Of a stretch of 32,449 bases of DNA, positions 1 through 8,321 are shown piece after piece. The DNA comes from JBEEPE01 sp964489645. GTDB lineage: Bacteria; Verrucomicrobiota; Verrucomicrobiia; Chthoniobacterales; Chthoniobacteraceae. The notes beneath the pieces are model-generated. The model saw only the letters and a list, made by a program, of their open reading frames with translations. It had not been told where the DNA came from and searched no databases. A program made the translations under genes and the position numbers. The stretch lies in contig CAZAZT010000028.1 of the NCBI GenBank assembly GCA_964489645.1, positions 1-32,449 of the forward strand, read 5' to 3'. Numbering within the stretch: the first letter of the stretch is position 1; every line of letters starts with the position of its first letter.

Positions 1-103
1 CAGAGAGGTCTTGTTGGGCCTTTCTGGCCGTTCTGATTTTCTGGGTTGCGGGATCTTGTTTTTGGGAGACTGCGGGGTGCGTGTTGGGGGGGGGGGAGTG
101 GGG
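1..103. other. Short non-coding edge with an 11-G homopolymer
   Basis: No gene is supported between the window start and the stop codon of the glucosidase. A run of 11 G lies at 86-96. The only hairpin I found is a weak GGCC-TTTCT-GGCC, too short to call a terminator. Confidence 0.5.
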
Positions 104-2758
104 TTAGCGGGCGGCTTTGGCGAGGCAGCGTGTGATGAGGGCGGTCCAACCGGTTTGGTGGTTTGCGCCGAGTCCGCAGCCGATTTCGGCGTGGAAGTAT
201 TCGTGGAAGAGGATGCAATCGCGCCAGTGGGGGTCTGAGGCGTAGCGGAGGTTATCGCCGAAGCAGGGACGGAATCCGTTTGGGTTGAGGGTGAAGAGGG
301 AGGAGAGACGTTTGCTGATCTCGTTGGAGGCTTCCATGAGGGAGGCGTATTTTCCGGAGCCGGAGGGGAGTTGGACGGTGAGGGAGTCGCCGTAGAAGTG
401 GTGGAAGCGTTCGAGGGCTTCGATGAGGAGGTAGTTGACGGGGAACCAGATGGGGCCGCGCCAGTTGGAGTTTCCGCCGAAGAGGGCGCTTTGGGATTCG
501 CCGGGTTCGTAGTTGATCTGGTAGGAGTGGCCGGCGATGTGGAGTTGGTAGGGTTGATTTTCGAGGGATTTGGAGATGGAGCGGACGCCCCAAGGGGAGA
601 GGAATTCGTTTTCGTCGAGGACGCGTTGGAGGACGCGTTGGAGGCGTTCGCGGGAGACGATGGAGAGGAGGAGGAGTTCGCCGGAGCCGTTTTGGCGAGG
701 TTTGATTTGGACGTGTTGGGCGAGGGAGGGGCGGTGTTTGAGGAACCATTGGAGGCGGGAGCGGAATCCTTTGAGACGGTCGAGGACGCGAGGGTCGATG
801 AGTTCGACGGCGAAGAGGGGGATGATACCGACCATGGAGCGGAAGCGGACGGGGAGGGAGGGGTGACCTGGTTTGAGGATTCGGTCGTAGTAGAAACCGT
901 CTTGATCGTCCCAGAGGCCATGATCGCCGAGGGCGTTGATGCTATCGATGATTTGGACGAAGTGTTCGAAGAATTTGGAGGCGATGTCTTCGTAGACGGG
1001 GTTTTGGGAGGCGAGTTCGACGGCGATGGAGAGCATGATTCCGCAGTAGAAGGCCATCCAGGCGGTGCCATCGGCTTGGGCGAGGAGGTGACCGTCTGGG
1101 AGGGGTTGAGAGCGGTCGAAGAGGCCGATGTTATCGAGGCCGAGGAAGCCGCCGGAGAAGAGGTTACGTCCGTTGATATCTTTGCGGTTGACCCACCAGG
1201 TGAAGTTGATGAGGAGTTTGAGGAAGCAGCGTTCGAGGAAGGCGCGGTCGCGTTGGTCACCGCGCGCGGAGATTTTGTAGACGCGCCAGCAGGCCCAGGC
1301 GTGGACTGGGGGGTTGACGTCGTCGAAGTTCCACTCGTAGGCGGGGAGTTTTCCGGAGGGGTGCATGTACCATTCGCGGAGGAGGAGTTCGAGTTGGTTT
1401 TTGGCGAAGTCGGGATCGATTTCGGCCATGGGGAGCATGTGGAAGGCGAGGTCCCAAGCGGCGAACCAGGGGTATTCCCATTTATCGGGCATGGAGAGGA
1501 TATCGGCGGCGTGGAAGTGTTGCCAGGAGCCGTTGCGGAGGGTGCCGCGGTTTGGAGGTGGTGGGGGTTGGAGGGGGTCACCGGAGAGCCATTCTGGGAG
1601 GACGAGACGGTAGTATTGTTTGGACCAGAGGAGGCCAGCGAAGGCTTGGCGGAAGACGAGGGATTGGTCTTGGGAGAGGGAGGGTGGGGTGCGGGCGGCG
1701 TAGAAGGTGTTGGATTCTTCGATACGGAGGGAGAAGGTTTGGTCGAAGAGGTGGAAGGGGTTTGGGAGAGTGGGGAGGGAGAGGGAGCGGAGTCGGAGGT
1801 GGAGGGAGGTGGAGCTGAGGGGTTGGAGGAGGAGGGGGTGAGGGATACCGGCGCGGGTACCGTGGGAGGGGTTGGTGGCGGAGGGGTCTTGATGGAGGAG
1901 GGTGCGTTGGATTCCGTCTTTGACGTAGGGGGAGGGGTTTGGGGAGTTGTAGAGGTGGAGGAGGTTGGTGTTATTTTCGGTGAAGAGGGGTGAGGCGGAG
2001 GAGTTCCAGTGGAGGGAGTAGGATCCGAGGGTATCGTGTTGGGCGAGGAGAGAGTTTGGGGAGGCGAGGGAGAGGGAGGGGATGTTTTGGGTGGATTCTT
2101 CGGTGGGGCCCCAGCTCCAGGTGTTCCGGAACCAGAGCATGGGGATGAGGTGGAGTGGGGCGGGGAGGGGGCTTCGGTTGTGGACGGTGATGCGGATGAG
2201 GATGTCTTCGGCGTCGGCTTTGGCGTATTCGACGAAGACGTCGAAGTAGGCGTTGTTGTCGAAGGCGCCGGTTTCGTGGAGTTCGAGTTCGCGATCGAGG
2301 CGGGAGCGGTTTTTGTTGAGGGTGCGGAGTGTTTCGTAGGGGAAGGCGGAGTGCGGGTATTTGTAGAGGCCTTTGGCGTAGGAGTGGGTTGGGGTGGAGT
2401 CGAGGTAGTACCAAGCTTCTTTGGCGTCTTCGCCGTGGTTGCCTTCGGGGTTGGAGAGGCCGAAGAGGCGTTCTTTGAGGATGGGGTCGTGTCCGTTCCA
2501 GAGGGCGATGGAGAAGCAGAGGCGAGCGCGGCGGTCGCAGAAGCCGAGGATGCCTTCTTCGCCCCAGCGGTAGGCGCGGTAGGGGGCGTGGTCGTGGGGG
2601 AAGTGGTTCCATGCGTCGCCGTTTGGGGAGTAGTCTTCGCGGACGGTGCCCCATTGGCGTTCGGAGAGGTAGGGGCCCCAGCGGCGCCAGTTTTTGGTGC
2701 GGTTTTTGGTTTCGGCGAGGCGATCGTCTTCTGGGGAGCGGTGTTTGGGGGAGGGCAT
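104..2758 (-). CDS. GH63-like (MGH1-type) glucosidase
   Basis: This 884-residue protein resembles the large 'glucosidase' branch of the GH63-like (alpha/alpha)6-barrel family, which cleaves alpha-glucosyl or mannosylglycerate-type linkages. The N-terminus carries the family pattern NRTKxWxxWGPYLSERQWGTVREDY (from about residue 19) followed by AYRWGEEG and LFGLxNxEGNHGED. The catalytic barrel begins around residue 425 with WEYPWFAAWDLAFH. Near residue 763 is GNSNWRGPIWFPVNYL, and the C-terminus has EIGCGLGANHQTGWT (about 853-868), where family members keep acidic catalytic residues. No signal peptide is visible, so a cytoplasmic enzyme is likely. The ATG at 2758 gives the family N-terminus directly. 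The middle (about residues 260-350) is unusually Pro/Leu/Ser-rich, which fits the strong C bias of this coding strand. It is transcribed divergently from the secretion island. Substrate is not predictable. Confidence 0.9.
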   Translation of the reverse strand: MPSPKHRSPEDDRLAETKNRTKNWRRWGPYLSERQWGTVREDYSPNGDAWNHFPHDHAPYRAYRWGEEGILGFCDRRARLCFSIALWNGHDPILKERLFGLSNPEGNHGEDAKEAWYYLDSTPTHSYAKGLYKYPHSAFPYETLRTLNKNRSRLDRELELHETGAFDNNAYFDVFVEYAKADAEDILIRITVHNRSPLPAPLHLIPMLWFRNTWSWGPTEESTQNIPSLSLASPNSLLAQHDTLGSYSLHWNSSASPLFTENNTNLLHLYNSPNPSPYVKDGIQRTLLHQDPSATNPSHGTRAGIPHPLLLQPLSSTSLHLRLRSLSLPTLPNPFHLFDQTFSLRIEESNTFYAARTPPSLSQDQSLVFRQAFAGLLWSKQYYRLVLPEWLSGDPLQPPPPPNRGTLRNGSWQHFHAADILSMPDKWEYPWFAAWDLAFHMLPMAEIDPDFAKNQLELLLREWYMHPSGKLPAYEWNFDDVNPPVHAWACWRVYKISARGDQRDRAFLERCFLKLLINFTWWVNRKDINGRNLFSGGFLGLDNIGLFDRSQPLPDGHLLAQADGTAWMAFYCGIMLSIAVELASQNPVYEDIASKFFEHFVQIIDSINALGDHGLWDDQDGFYYDRILKPGHPSLPVRFRSMVGIIPLFAVELIDPRVLDRLKGFRSRLQWFLKHRPSLAQHVQIKPRQNGSGELLLLSIVSRERLQRVLQRVLDENEFLSPWGVRSISKSLENQPYQLHIAGHSYQINYEPGESQSALFGGNSNWRGPIWFPVNYLLIEALERFHHFYGDSLTVQLPSGSGKYASLMEASNEISKRLSSLFTLNPNGFRPCFGDNLRYASDPHWRDCILFHEYFHAEIGCGLGANHQTGWTALITRCLAKAAR

Positions 2759-2914
2759 GGGATGGGGTTGTGGGGGAGCAGGATGCGGGCGTGGCGCGAG
2801 GGGAGTTGGGGTGTGGGGTGGGTTGGATTTTGCGATGAAAAACGTTGCTTTATGAGGTGTTCGAGGTGACTAAGTCGGGGTGCGAATTCTGGATATGGAC
2901 GTTGTAGGAACGAG

Positions 2915-3676
2915 TTGTGGGGTTGTGTTTTGGGGGCGTGCTGCGTTGGGTGTGGGGGGGTGTGTGTTGTGAGTGGGGTTGGGACGAGGGAGGGACGGGT
3001 GGATGTTCGCGAGTTGGCGGGGCATCGGTTATGGAATGCGTTGTTGAAGGCGCGGGAGTTTGAGCTTGCGAGTGTGGGGTTTGAGCCGGAGGAGGCGGAG
3101 GTGGAGGTGGCGTGGAAACAGTTTTGCGAGCGGTTCCGTTATGATGCAGCGGGTGGGGGTGTGGTACCGGCGGAGTACGTTGGGTGTGAGGCGGGGGATT
3201 TGCGGGAGTGGGTGCGGCGGGATGTGCGGATTGCGCAGTGGAAGCGGAAGCGGTTTGAGGCGGAGGTGGAGCGGCATTATCAGCAGCGGCGTGGGGCGTT
3301 GGATCGGGTGGTGTATTCGATTTTGCGGGTGAAGGATGCGGGTTTAGCGACGGAGTTATGGTTCCGGTTACGGGAGGGGGAGGCGACGTTCGCGGATTTG
3401 GCGCCACGGTATGCGGCTGGGAATGAGGTGTATACGGGAGGTGTTGTGGGGCCGGTGATGTACGGGATGATCCATCCGATGTTGGCTGGGATCCTGCGTT
3501 CGGCGGCGCCGCGGGAGTTGTTGCGTCCGGCGGTGGTGGGGGAGTGGCATCTGGTTTTGCGGGTGGAGCATCAGTTACCGTCGGAGTTGGACGAAACGAT
3601 TCGGGCACAGATGGTGGATGAGTTGGCGCAGATGTGGTGTGATTCACAGATCCATGGAAACGAAACCTCTCGATGA
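2915..3676 (+). CDS. Parvulin-type peptidylprolyl isomerase of a type I secretion operon
   Basis: The C-terminal half is parvulin-like: a VVYSILRVKD strand, a LREGEATFADLAPRYA helix, a GGVVGP turn, then GEWHLVLRVEHQLP. The N-terminal half is helical and SurA-like. From memory the whole pattern, including the ending SELDETIRAQMVDELAQMW, matches isomerases encoded just upstream of HlyB/HlyD-type exporters in cyanobacteria. The likely role is helping an RTX substrate, or the exporter itself, to fold. The start is uncertain: TTG at 2915 opens the frame, but the first 15-20 codons are Cys/Gly/Val-rich and unlike protein, so a GTG near 2968 is more plausible. No signal peptide is clear. The last 23 bases overlap the next gene (ATG at 3654), indicating translational coupling. 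Confidence 0.8.
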   Translation: MWGCVLGACCVGCGGVCVVSGVGTREGRVDVRELAGHRLWNALLKAREFELASVGFEPEEAEVEVAWKQFCERFRYDAAGGGVVPAEYVGCEAGDLREWVRRDVRIAQWKRKRFEAEVERHYQQRRGALDRVVYSILRVKDAGLATELWFRLREGEATFADLAPRYAAGNEVYTGGVVGPVMYGMIHPMLAGILRSAAPRELLRPAVVGEWHLVLRVEHQLPSELDETIRAQMVDELAQMWCDSQIHGNETSR

Positions 3677-3919
3677 CCGCACGAAGGCGGCGATGGCGGC
3701 GGTGGCGGCGCGTTTGGTGTCGATTCCTGGGCCGTTGAGAGGGACGTCGGTGGAGGTATTGCGGGAGTTGGTGGGAGGGGGTCGGTTTGTGAAGGTGGAG
3801 GTTGGGCGGATGTTGTGGGGTGCTGGGGAGGAGCCGGAGGGGATTTTTGTGGTATTACGGGGGCGGGTTCGGGTGTTGGGGAGAGTGATGGAGGGGCGGG
3901 ATCCGGAGTTGGTGGAGAC

Positions 3920-3997
3920 GGGGGGGGTGGGGGGTGTGGGGGGGGTGGGGGGGGGGGGGGGGCCGGGGGTGGGGGGGGGGGTGGGGGGGGGGGGGGG
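3920..3997 (+). repeat. 78-bp poly-G tract (70 of 78 bases G)
   Basis: Runs of 8, 6, 8, 16, 5, 11 and 15 G are separated only by single T bases and one CC. The tract lies inside the cyclic-nucleotide-binding domain where a conserved G-x-x-F-G-E-like loop is expected, and the reading frame changes across it. It may form G-quadruplexes. It could equally be a sequencing artefact, since some two-colour chemistries produce false G runs. Confidence 0.9.
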
Positions 3998-4259
3998 TGG
4001 CGGGGATCGCGTCGGTTTTGATGGGGCGAGGGATGGAGAGTGCGATGGTATCGGAGGAGGCGATTTTGGTGATGGTGCCTGCGGGGGTGTTTCGTGGGGT
4101 ATTGGAGCGGGAGGGAGGGTTGCGGGATCGGTTACGGGGTGTGGTGTATGCGTCGGAGCTGTACGCGTTGGTTTTGGGGGAGTTGGCGGCTGGGGCGCGG
4201 GATGTGGCGGAGGCGGGGCGAGTGGTGCGGCGGATGGTGGGGAGTGCGGGGTGTGAGGC

Positions 4260-4270
4260 GGGGGGGGGGG
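4260..4270 (+). repeat. 11-G homopolymer ahead of the internal TAG
   Basis: A run of 11 G lies about 18 bases before the TAG at 4288. The frame is the same before the tract and after the TAG, so a single slip here would not by itself restore the exporter reading frame. Confidence 0.85.
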
Positions 4271-4296
4271 ATGGGGCAGAGGGGGTGTAGAGGTGG

Positions 4297-6627
4297 GTGG
4301 CGGAGGGGCGGGATTGGGGGGTGCGTTGGCGTGTGGGTGGGGAGGGGGTGCGGCGAGTGGGGTTGCCGGTGGGGTGGTTGGAAGGTGGGGGTGAGGGGGT
4401 GCGGGAGTTGGGAGGGGGTGTGGAGGCGGTGGTGGAGGAGGCGGAGTTGTCTGGGGTGGAGGATTGGGCGGAGGTGGAGCCGGAGTTTGTGGTGAAGACG
4501 ACGTCGGCGGGAGTGGTGGATGAGGTGACGATGTGTTTTGCGATGGTGGCGGAGCATCATGGGAAGGCATTTCCGCGGGATGCGGTGCGGAGCGTGTTAC
4601 GGAATGAGTTACCGGAGGGGACGGCGCCGACCTTGCATCTTTGCGGGGCGGTGGCGGCGATGGCGGGATTTGGGGCGCAGTTGGTACGGATCCAGGAGGT
4701 GCAGCTGACGCGGTTGGAGTTGCCGGTGATGTTGATGTTGGATGGGTCGGTGGTGGTGGTGTGCGGGTTTGGGGGAGGGATGACGCGAGTGGCGCATCCG
4801 CGCGAGGGGTTGAAGCGGATCCCGACGGGGGAGTTGATGGAACGGTTTTCTGGCGGGGTGGATGTGTTGTTGTTGCGTCCGTTGCCGGAGGCGCGAGAGA
4901 AGTTCGGGTTACGTTGGTTTTTGCCGGAGATCCAGCGGTACAAGCGGGTGTTGTTCGAGGTTTTCGTGGCGTCGTTGTTCATCCAGTTGTTCGGGTTGGC
5001 GAACCCGTTGTTGACGCAGATGATCATTGACAAGGTGTTGGTTCAGAACTCGTTGCACGCGTTGAATGTGTTGGGGGTGCTGTTCATCATCGTTGCGTTG
5101 GCGGACACGGTGTTGAGCGGGTTGAGGACGTACCTGTTTGTGGACACGACGAATCGGATCGATTTGGCGTTGGGGGGGCGGATCATCGAGCACCTGTTCC
5201 GGTTGCGGTTGGGATATTTTCAGGGGCGGCCGGTTGGGGAGGTCTCGTCGCGGTTGCAGGAGTTGGAGAATATCCGGAAGTTTTTGACGGGCACGGCGTT
5301 GACGGTGGGGATGGATGCGGTGTTCTCGGTGGTGTACGTGGGGATCATGTTGTTCTACAACCCGGTATTGACGGTGATCGCGTTGGCGGTGGTGCCGTTG
5401 TTGGGTGGGGTGACGTTGGCGTGTGCGCCGGTGTTGCGGCGACAGATCCAGAAGCGGTCCCAGGATGCGGCGCGGACGCAGGCGCATTTGATCGAGTCGT
5501 TGACGGGGGTGCAGACGGTGAAGGCTGGGAACATGGAGCAGCATTGTCGGTGGGAGTGGCAGAAGCGGTATGCGGGGTTTGTGAGTTCGGGTTTTCATGC
5601 GGTGTTGACGGCGACGGCGGCGAACTCGGCGAATTCGGTGTTGAGTCGGTTGGGAGATCTGGCGGTGTTGTGGTATGGGGCGGTGTTGGTGATCCAGGGG
5701 GAGTTGACGTTGGGTCAGTTGATTGCGTTCCGGATCATTGCGGGGCATGTGACGAATCCGCTGATGCGGTTGGCGCAGTCGTGGCAGAATTTCCAGGAGG
5801 TGGCGCTTTCGGTGGAGCGGTTGGGGGATGTGATGGACAGTCCGGCGGAGCAGCCGGAGGAGCAGCGTTCGAGCATTCCGATGCCGACGGTTCGGGGTGC
5901 GGTGCGGTTTGACGATGTGACGTTCAGTTACATTCCTGGGCGTCCGCCGCAGTTGCGGAATGTGTCGTTTGAGGTGGCGGAGGGTTCGTTTGTGGCGGTG
6001 GTGGGCAAGAGCGGGTCGGGGAAATCGACGGTATTGAAGTTGTTGCCTCGGTTGTACATGCCGGATTCGGGGCGTGTCCTTGTGGATGGGTACGAGACGG
6101 CGAAGGTGGAGTTGTATTCGTTGCGGCGGCAGATTGGGACGGTTTTGCAGGATGGGTTGTTGTTCAACGAGTCGGTGTTCGCGAACATCTCGTTATCGAA
6201 TCCGGATGCCTCGGCGGAGGAGGTGATGCGGGCGGCGCGGGTGGCGGCGGCGCACGATTTCATCATGGGTTTACCGGAGGGGTATAACACGATGGTGGGC
6301 GAGCAGGGGCGTGCGTTGTCTGGGGGGCAGCGGCAACGGATCGCGATTGCGTCGGCGGTGTTGCGGAAGCCGCGGTTATTGATCTTGGATGAGGCGACGA
6401 GTGCGTTGGATTTGCCGGCGGAGCGTGAGGTTTGCATGAACTTGGCGGAGGAGTTCAAGGGGAGGACGGTGTTTTTTGTGACGCATCGGGTTCGGTCGAT
6501 CACGCATGCGGATTTGATCTTGGTGTTTGATCGAGGGGTTTTGGTGGAGCAGGGGCGGCACGCGGATTTGATGGAGCGGAAAGGGGTTTATCATGCGTTA
6601 CATGCAGCGGGAGGGGACGAGGTATGA
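4297..6627 (+). CDS. Type I secretion ABC exporter with degenerate C39-like domain (HlyB type)
   Basis: This is the inner-membrane ATPase and permease that would export the RTX proteins encoded downstream. Near the N-terminus (4519-4563) is a C39-peptidase-like segment, DEVTMCFAMVAEHHG. The catalytic Cys of the D-C-G motif is replaced by Glu, and the expected His strand reads DGSVVVVCGFG with Ser instead, so the domain should not cleave leaders, as in HlyB. A six-helix transmembrane domain follows from about residue 210 (LFIQLFGLANPLLTQMIID). The ATPase has Walker A GKSGSGKST (570-578), signature LSGGQ (674-678), Walker B LLILDEATSALD with D698/E699, and the H-loop His730. GTG 4297 is only the first start after the TAG at 4288 in the same frame. 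The true protein probably begins at 3654. AGAGGGGG at 4278-4285 could support restart. It overlaps the next gene by 4 bases. Confidence 0.9.
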   Translation: MAEGRDWGVRWRVGGEGVRRVGLPVGWLEGGGEGVRELGGGVEAVVEEAELSGVEDWAEVEPEFVVKTTSAGVVDEVTMCFAMVAEHHGKAFPRDAVRSVLRNELPEGTAPTLHLCGAVAAMAGFGAQLVRIQEVQLTRLELPVMLMLDGSVVVVCGFGGGMTRVAHPREGLKRIPTGELMERFSGGVDVLLLRPLPEAREKFGLRWFLPEIQRYKRVLFEVFVASLFIQLFGLANPLLTQMIIDKVLVQNSLHALNVLGVLFIIVALADTVLSGLRTYLFVDTTNRIDLALGGRIIEHLFRLRLGYFQGRPVGEVSSRLQELENIRKFLTGTALTVGMDAVFSVVYVGIMLFYNPVLTVIALAVVPLLGGVTLACAPVLRRQIQKRSQDAARTQAHLIESLTGVQTVKAGNMEQHCRWEWQKRYAGFVSSGFHAVLTATAANSANSVLSRLGDLAVLWYGAVLVIQGELTLGQLIAFRIIAGHVTNPLMRLAQSWQNFQEVALSVERLGDVMDSPAEQPEEQRSSIPMPTVRGAVRFDDVTFSYIPGRPPQLRNVSFEVAEGSFVAVVGKSGSGKSTVLKLLPRLYMPDSGRVLVDGYETAKVELYSLRRQIGTVLQDGLLFNESVFANISLSNPDASAEEVMRAARVAAAHDFIMGLPEGYNTMVGEQGRALSGGQRQRIAIASAVLRKPRLLILDEATSALDLPAEREVCMNLAEEFKGRTVFFVTHRVRSITHADLILVFDRGVLVEQGRHADLMERKGVYHALHAAGGDEV

Positions 6628-8018
6628 GTGAAGGGAAGCGATGGGGTGGGGATGCGGTGGCGGCGTTGTTGAAACCGGATGGTGGGTCGATGGTGTTGCG
6701 GCAGACGATGTTCTGGTCGCGGGCGATGTTGTGGACCTTGGTGTGGGTGACGGTGGCGGTGTTGGTGTGGGCGTGTGTTTCGGAGATGGACGAGGTGGTG
6801 CATGCGACGGGGAAGTTGCAACCGACGGGGCAGGTGCAGGAGGTGCGGAGTGCGGTGGGAGGGGTGGCGTCGGAGATCTTGGTGCGGGAGGGGCAGCGGG
6901 TTGCGACGGGGGAGGTGTTGGTGCGGTTGGACACGCGGGTGGCGTTGGCGCGGTTGAAGTCGTTGCAGGATCAGGTGTTGTCGTTACGGAATGAGCAGGC
7001 GTTTTACGAGCGGTTGTTCCGGCGCGAGCGGTTGTCTGCGGTTCCGACGGGGGTGGCGAAGGAGATCGTGGATTTGGCGAAGAACCATGCGTCGTTGACG
7101 GCGGAGGATGACCTGTTGCGGGCGATCATCGATTCGAAGGAGGACGGGTTTCGGTTGGATCCGGATCAGAAGAAGATGTTCACGGAGTCGGAGAAGGATC
7201 GGATCGAGAATTTGGAACGGATTCGCGGGCAGTTGGAGCAGGCGCGGTTGTTGGAGCAGAACGCGGAGCGGGTGAAGACCTCGTTTGAGCAGTTGTTGGC
7301 GAGTGGTGCGGGGAGTCGGGTGGATTTTTTGCAGCGGGAGGCGGCGTGGATTGATGCGGTGTCGCGGGTGAAGACGTTGGAGGTGCAGGAGCGGAATTTG
7401 GCGACGACGTTCCGGCGTGAGGCGATGACGCGGTTGGGGGAAAACACGAAGCGGTTGGCGGAGTTGGAGGCGAACTTGACGAAGACGCGGTTGGAGAGTG
7501 CGTTGAAGTTAGCGGACACGGAGGGGCGCTTGGAGGCGGCATCGGATGAGTTGGCGTTGCACGAGATCCGGTCGCCGTCGGAGGGGATCGTGTTTGAGAT
7601 TGTGTCGGTGAAGGCGGGGCACGTTTTGGGGGCGAAGGACACGGTGTTGAAGATCGTTCCGTCGGAGGAGTTGGTGGCGCGTGTGGATGTGACGAATCGG
7701 GATATTGGATTCATCTCCACGGGTTTGCATTGCGAGGTGGAGGTGGACACGTTCCCGAAGCGGGAGTTCGGTCATCTGGAGGGGGAGGTAGTTTTTGTGG
7801 GATCGGACGCGTTACCACCGGACGATGTGAAGCGGTTTTACAGTTTTCCGGTGCGGATCCGTTTGGATCGGCAGGATCTGTCGGTGCGAGGGCGGTCGAT
7901 GGGGTTACAGTCGGGGATGTCGGTGAGTGCGAACATCAAGGTGCGTCAGCGTCGGGTGATTGATTTGTTCTTGGACAGTTTGATCCGTCCGTTGGACCGG
8001 GTGAAAGAGATGCGCTAA
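6624..8018 (+). CDS. HlyD-family periplasmic adaptor (membrane fusion protein)
   Basis: This 464-residue protein has a short cytoplasmic N-terminus and one transmembrane helix at about residues 34-52. A first lipoyl half-motif follows (ATGKLQPTGQVQEVRSAVGG, then ILVREGQRVATGEVLVRLD). Next comes a long alpha-helical hairpin (about 110-310, Glu/Leu/Arg-rich), the second lipoyl half (IRSPSEGIVFEIVSVKAGHVL), and beta-barrel segments ending near residue 450. It should bridge the ABC exporter to a TolC-type outer membrane channel. No TolC gene is present in the window, so the channel must be encoded elsewhere. The ATG overlaps the exporter stop (ATGA), so the two are translationally coupled. Leu is nearly always TTG, as in the exporter. 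Confidence 0.93.
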   Translation: MSEGKRWGGDAVAALLKPDGGSMVLRQTMFWSRAMLWTLVWVTVAVLVWACVSEMDEVVHATGKLQPTGQVQEVRSAVGGVASEILVREGQRVATGEVLVRLDTRVALARLKSLQDQVLSLRNEQAFYERLFRRERLSAVPTGVAKEIVDLAKNHASLTAEDDLLRAIIDSKEDGFRLDPDQKKMFTESEKDRIENLERIRGQLEQARLLEQNAERVKTSFEQLLASGAGSRVDFLQREAAWIDAVSRVKTLEVQERNLATTFRREAMTRLGENTKRLAELEANLTKTRLESALKLADTEGRLEAASDELALHEIRSPSEGIVFEIVSVKAGHVLGAKDTVLKIVPSEELVARVDVTNRDIGFISTGLHCEVEVDTFPKREFGHLEGEVVFVGSDALPPDDVKRFYSFPVRIRLDRQDLSVRGRSMGLQSGMSVSANIKVRQRRVIDLFLDSLIRPLDRVKEMR

Positions 8019-8321
8019 GTAGCGGGTGAAGGCGTAAAAATGCTGTTAATGCGCCTTTTTGTGTTGTGATGGTTTGGTTTGGGCGTAAGTCGGGTGATTG
8101 AGGGAATTTGTCGTGGGATAATTGCTGATTTTCCGTTGCTTTGTTTAAGGAAGAGTGTGGGATAGTGAATCGTTCTTCGGAGCACTGGCATCGGACCTCT
8201 CGGGATTGTCGAAAGAAAGTCGAGGGAGCACGGGGGTCGGTTTTTCGGGACGCGCTGGGGAGTCCGGATCAGGATTCCGTGTCGTGTAAGTTGTTTTGGG
8301 TCAACATCAAAGTGTAAGTAT
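8019..8321. other. 303-bp leader between hlyD-type gene and first RTX gene
   Basis: Starts with a terminator-like hairpin at 8029-8060, so the RTX gene probably has its own promoter in the remaining 260 bases. These bases are less G-rich than the flanking genes. I could not identify a convincing promoter or a strong ribosome binding site before the ATG at 8322. Small open frames on the minus strand here look random. Confidence 0.5.
8029..8060 (+). terminator. Possible rho-independent terminator after the exporter/adaptor genes
   Basis: AAGGCG (8029-8034) can pair with CGCCTT (8052-8057), and the T run ends at 8060. The stem is only 6 bp with a 17-nt loop, so it may be a partial attenuator. 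Confidence 0.4.

Larger units (their letters stand above)
3654..4290 (+). pseudogene. Cyclic-nucleotide-binding domain of the type I exporter, frame-disrupted
   Basis: From ATG 3654 the frame encodes a Crp-like cyclic-nucleotide-binding domain: VEVLRELVGGGRFVKVEVGRML, GEEPEGIFVVLRGRVRVLG. At about 3920-3997 it enters a G tract and degenerates into Gly/Val repeats. The second half of the domain (MESAMVSEEAILVMVPAGVF, then LRDRLRGVVYASELYALVLGEL) reads in a different frame from about 4000 to a TAG at 4288-4290. The tract is one base too long, modulo 3, to join the halves. In the related cyanobacterial exporters, as I recall them, this domain is the N-terminus of one protein of about 1000 residues together with the C39-like/ABC part. 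The break could be an assembly error in the G runs, a phase-variable tract, or true decay. The gene overlaps the isomerase gene by 23 bases. Confidence 0.65.

Noticed and set aside
371..1993. 540-codon open frame on the + strand inside the glucosidase gene
   Set aside because: Glu/Gly/Val-rich antisense shadow of a well-supported GH63-like gene; caused by strand-biased codon use, no recognisable domain.
3644..4570. 308-codon minus-strand Pro-rich frame across the G tract
   Set aside because: Almost pure Pro/Thr/Ser translation of the G-rich complement; not a protein-like sequence.
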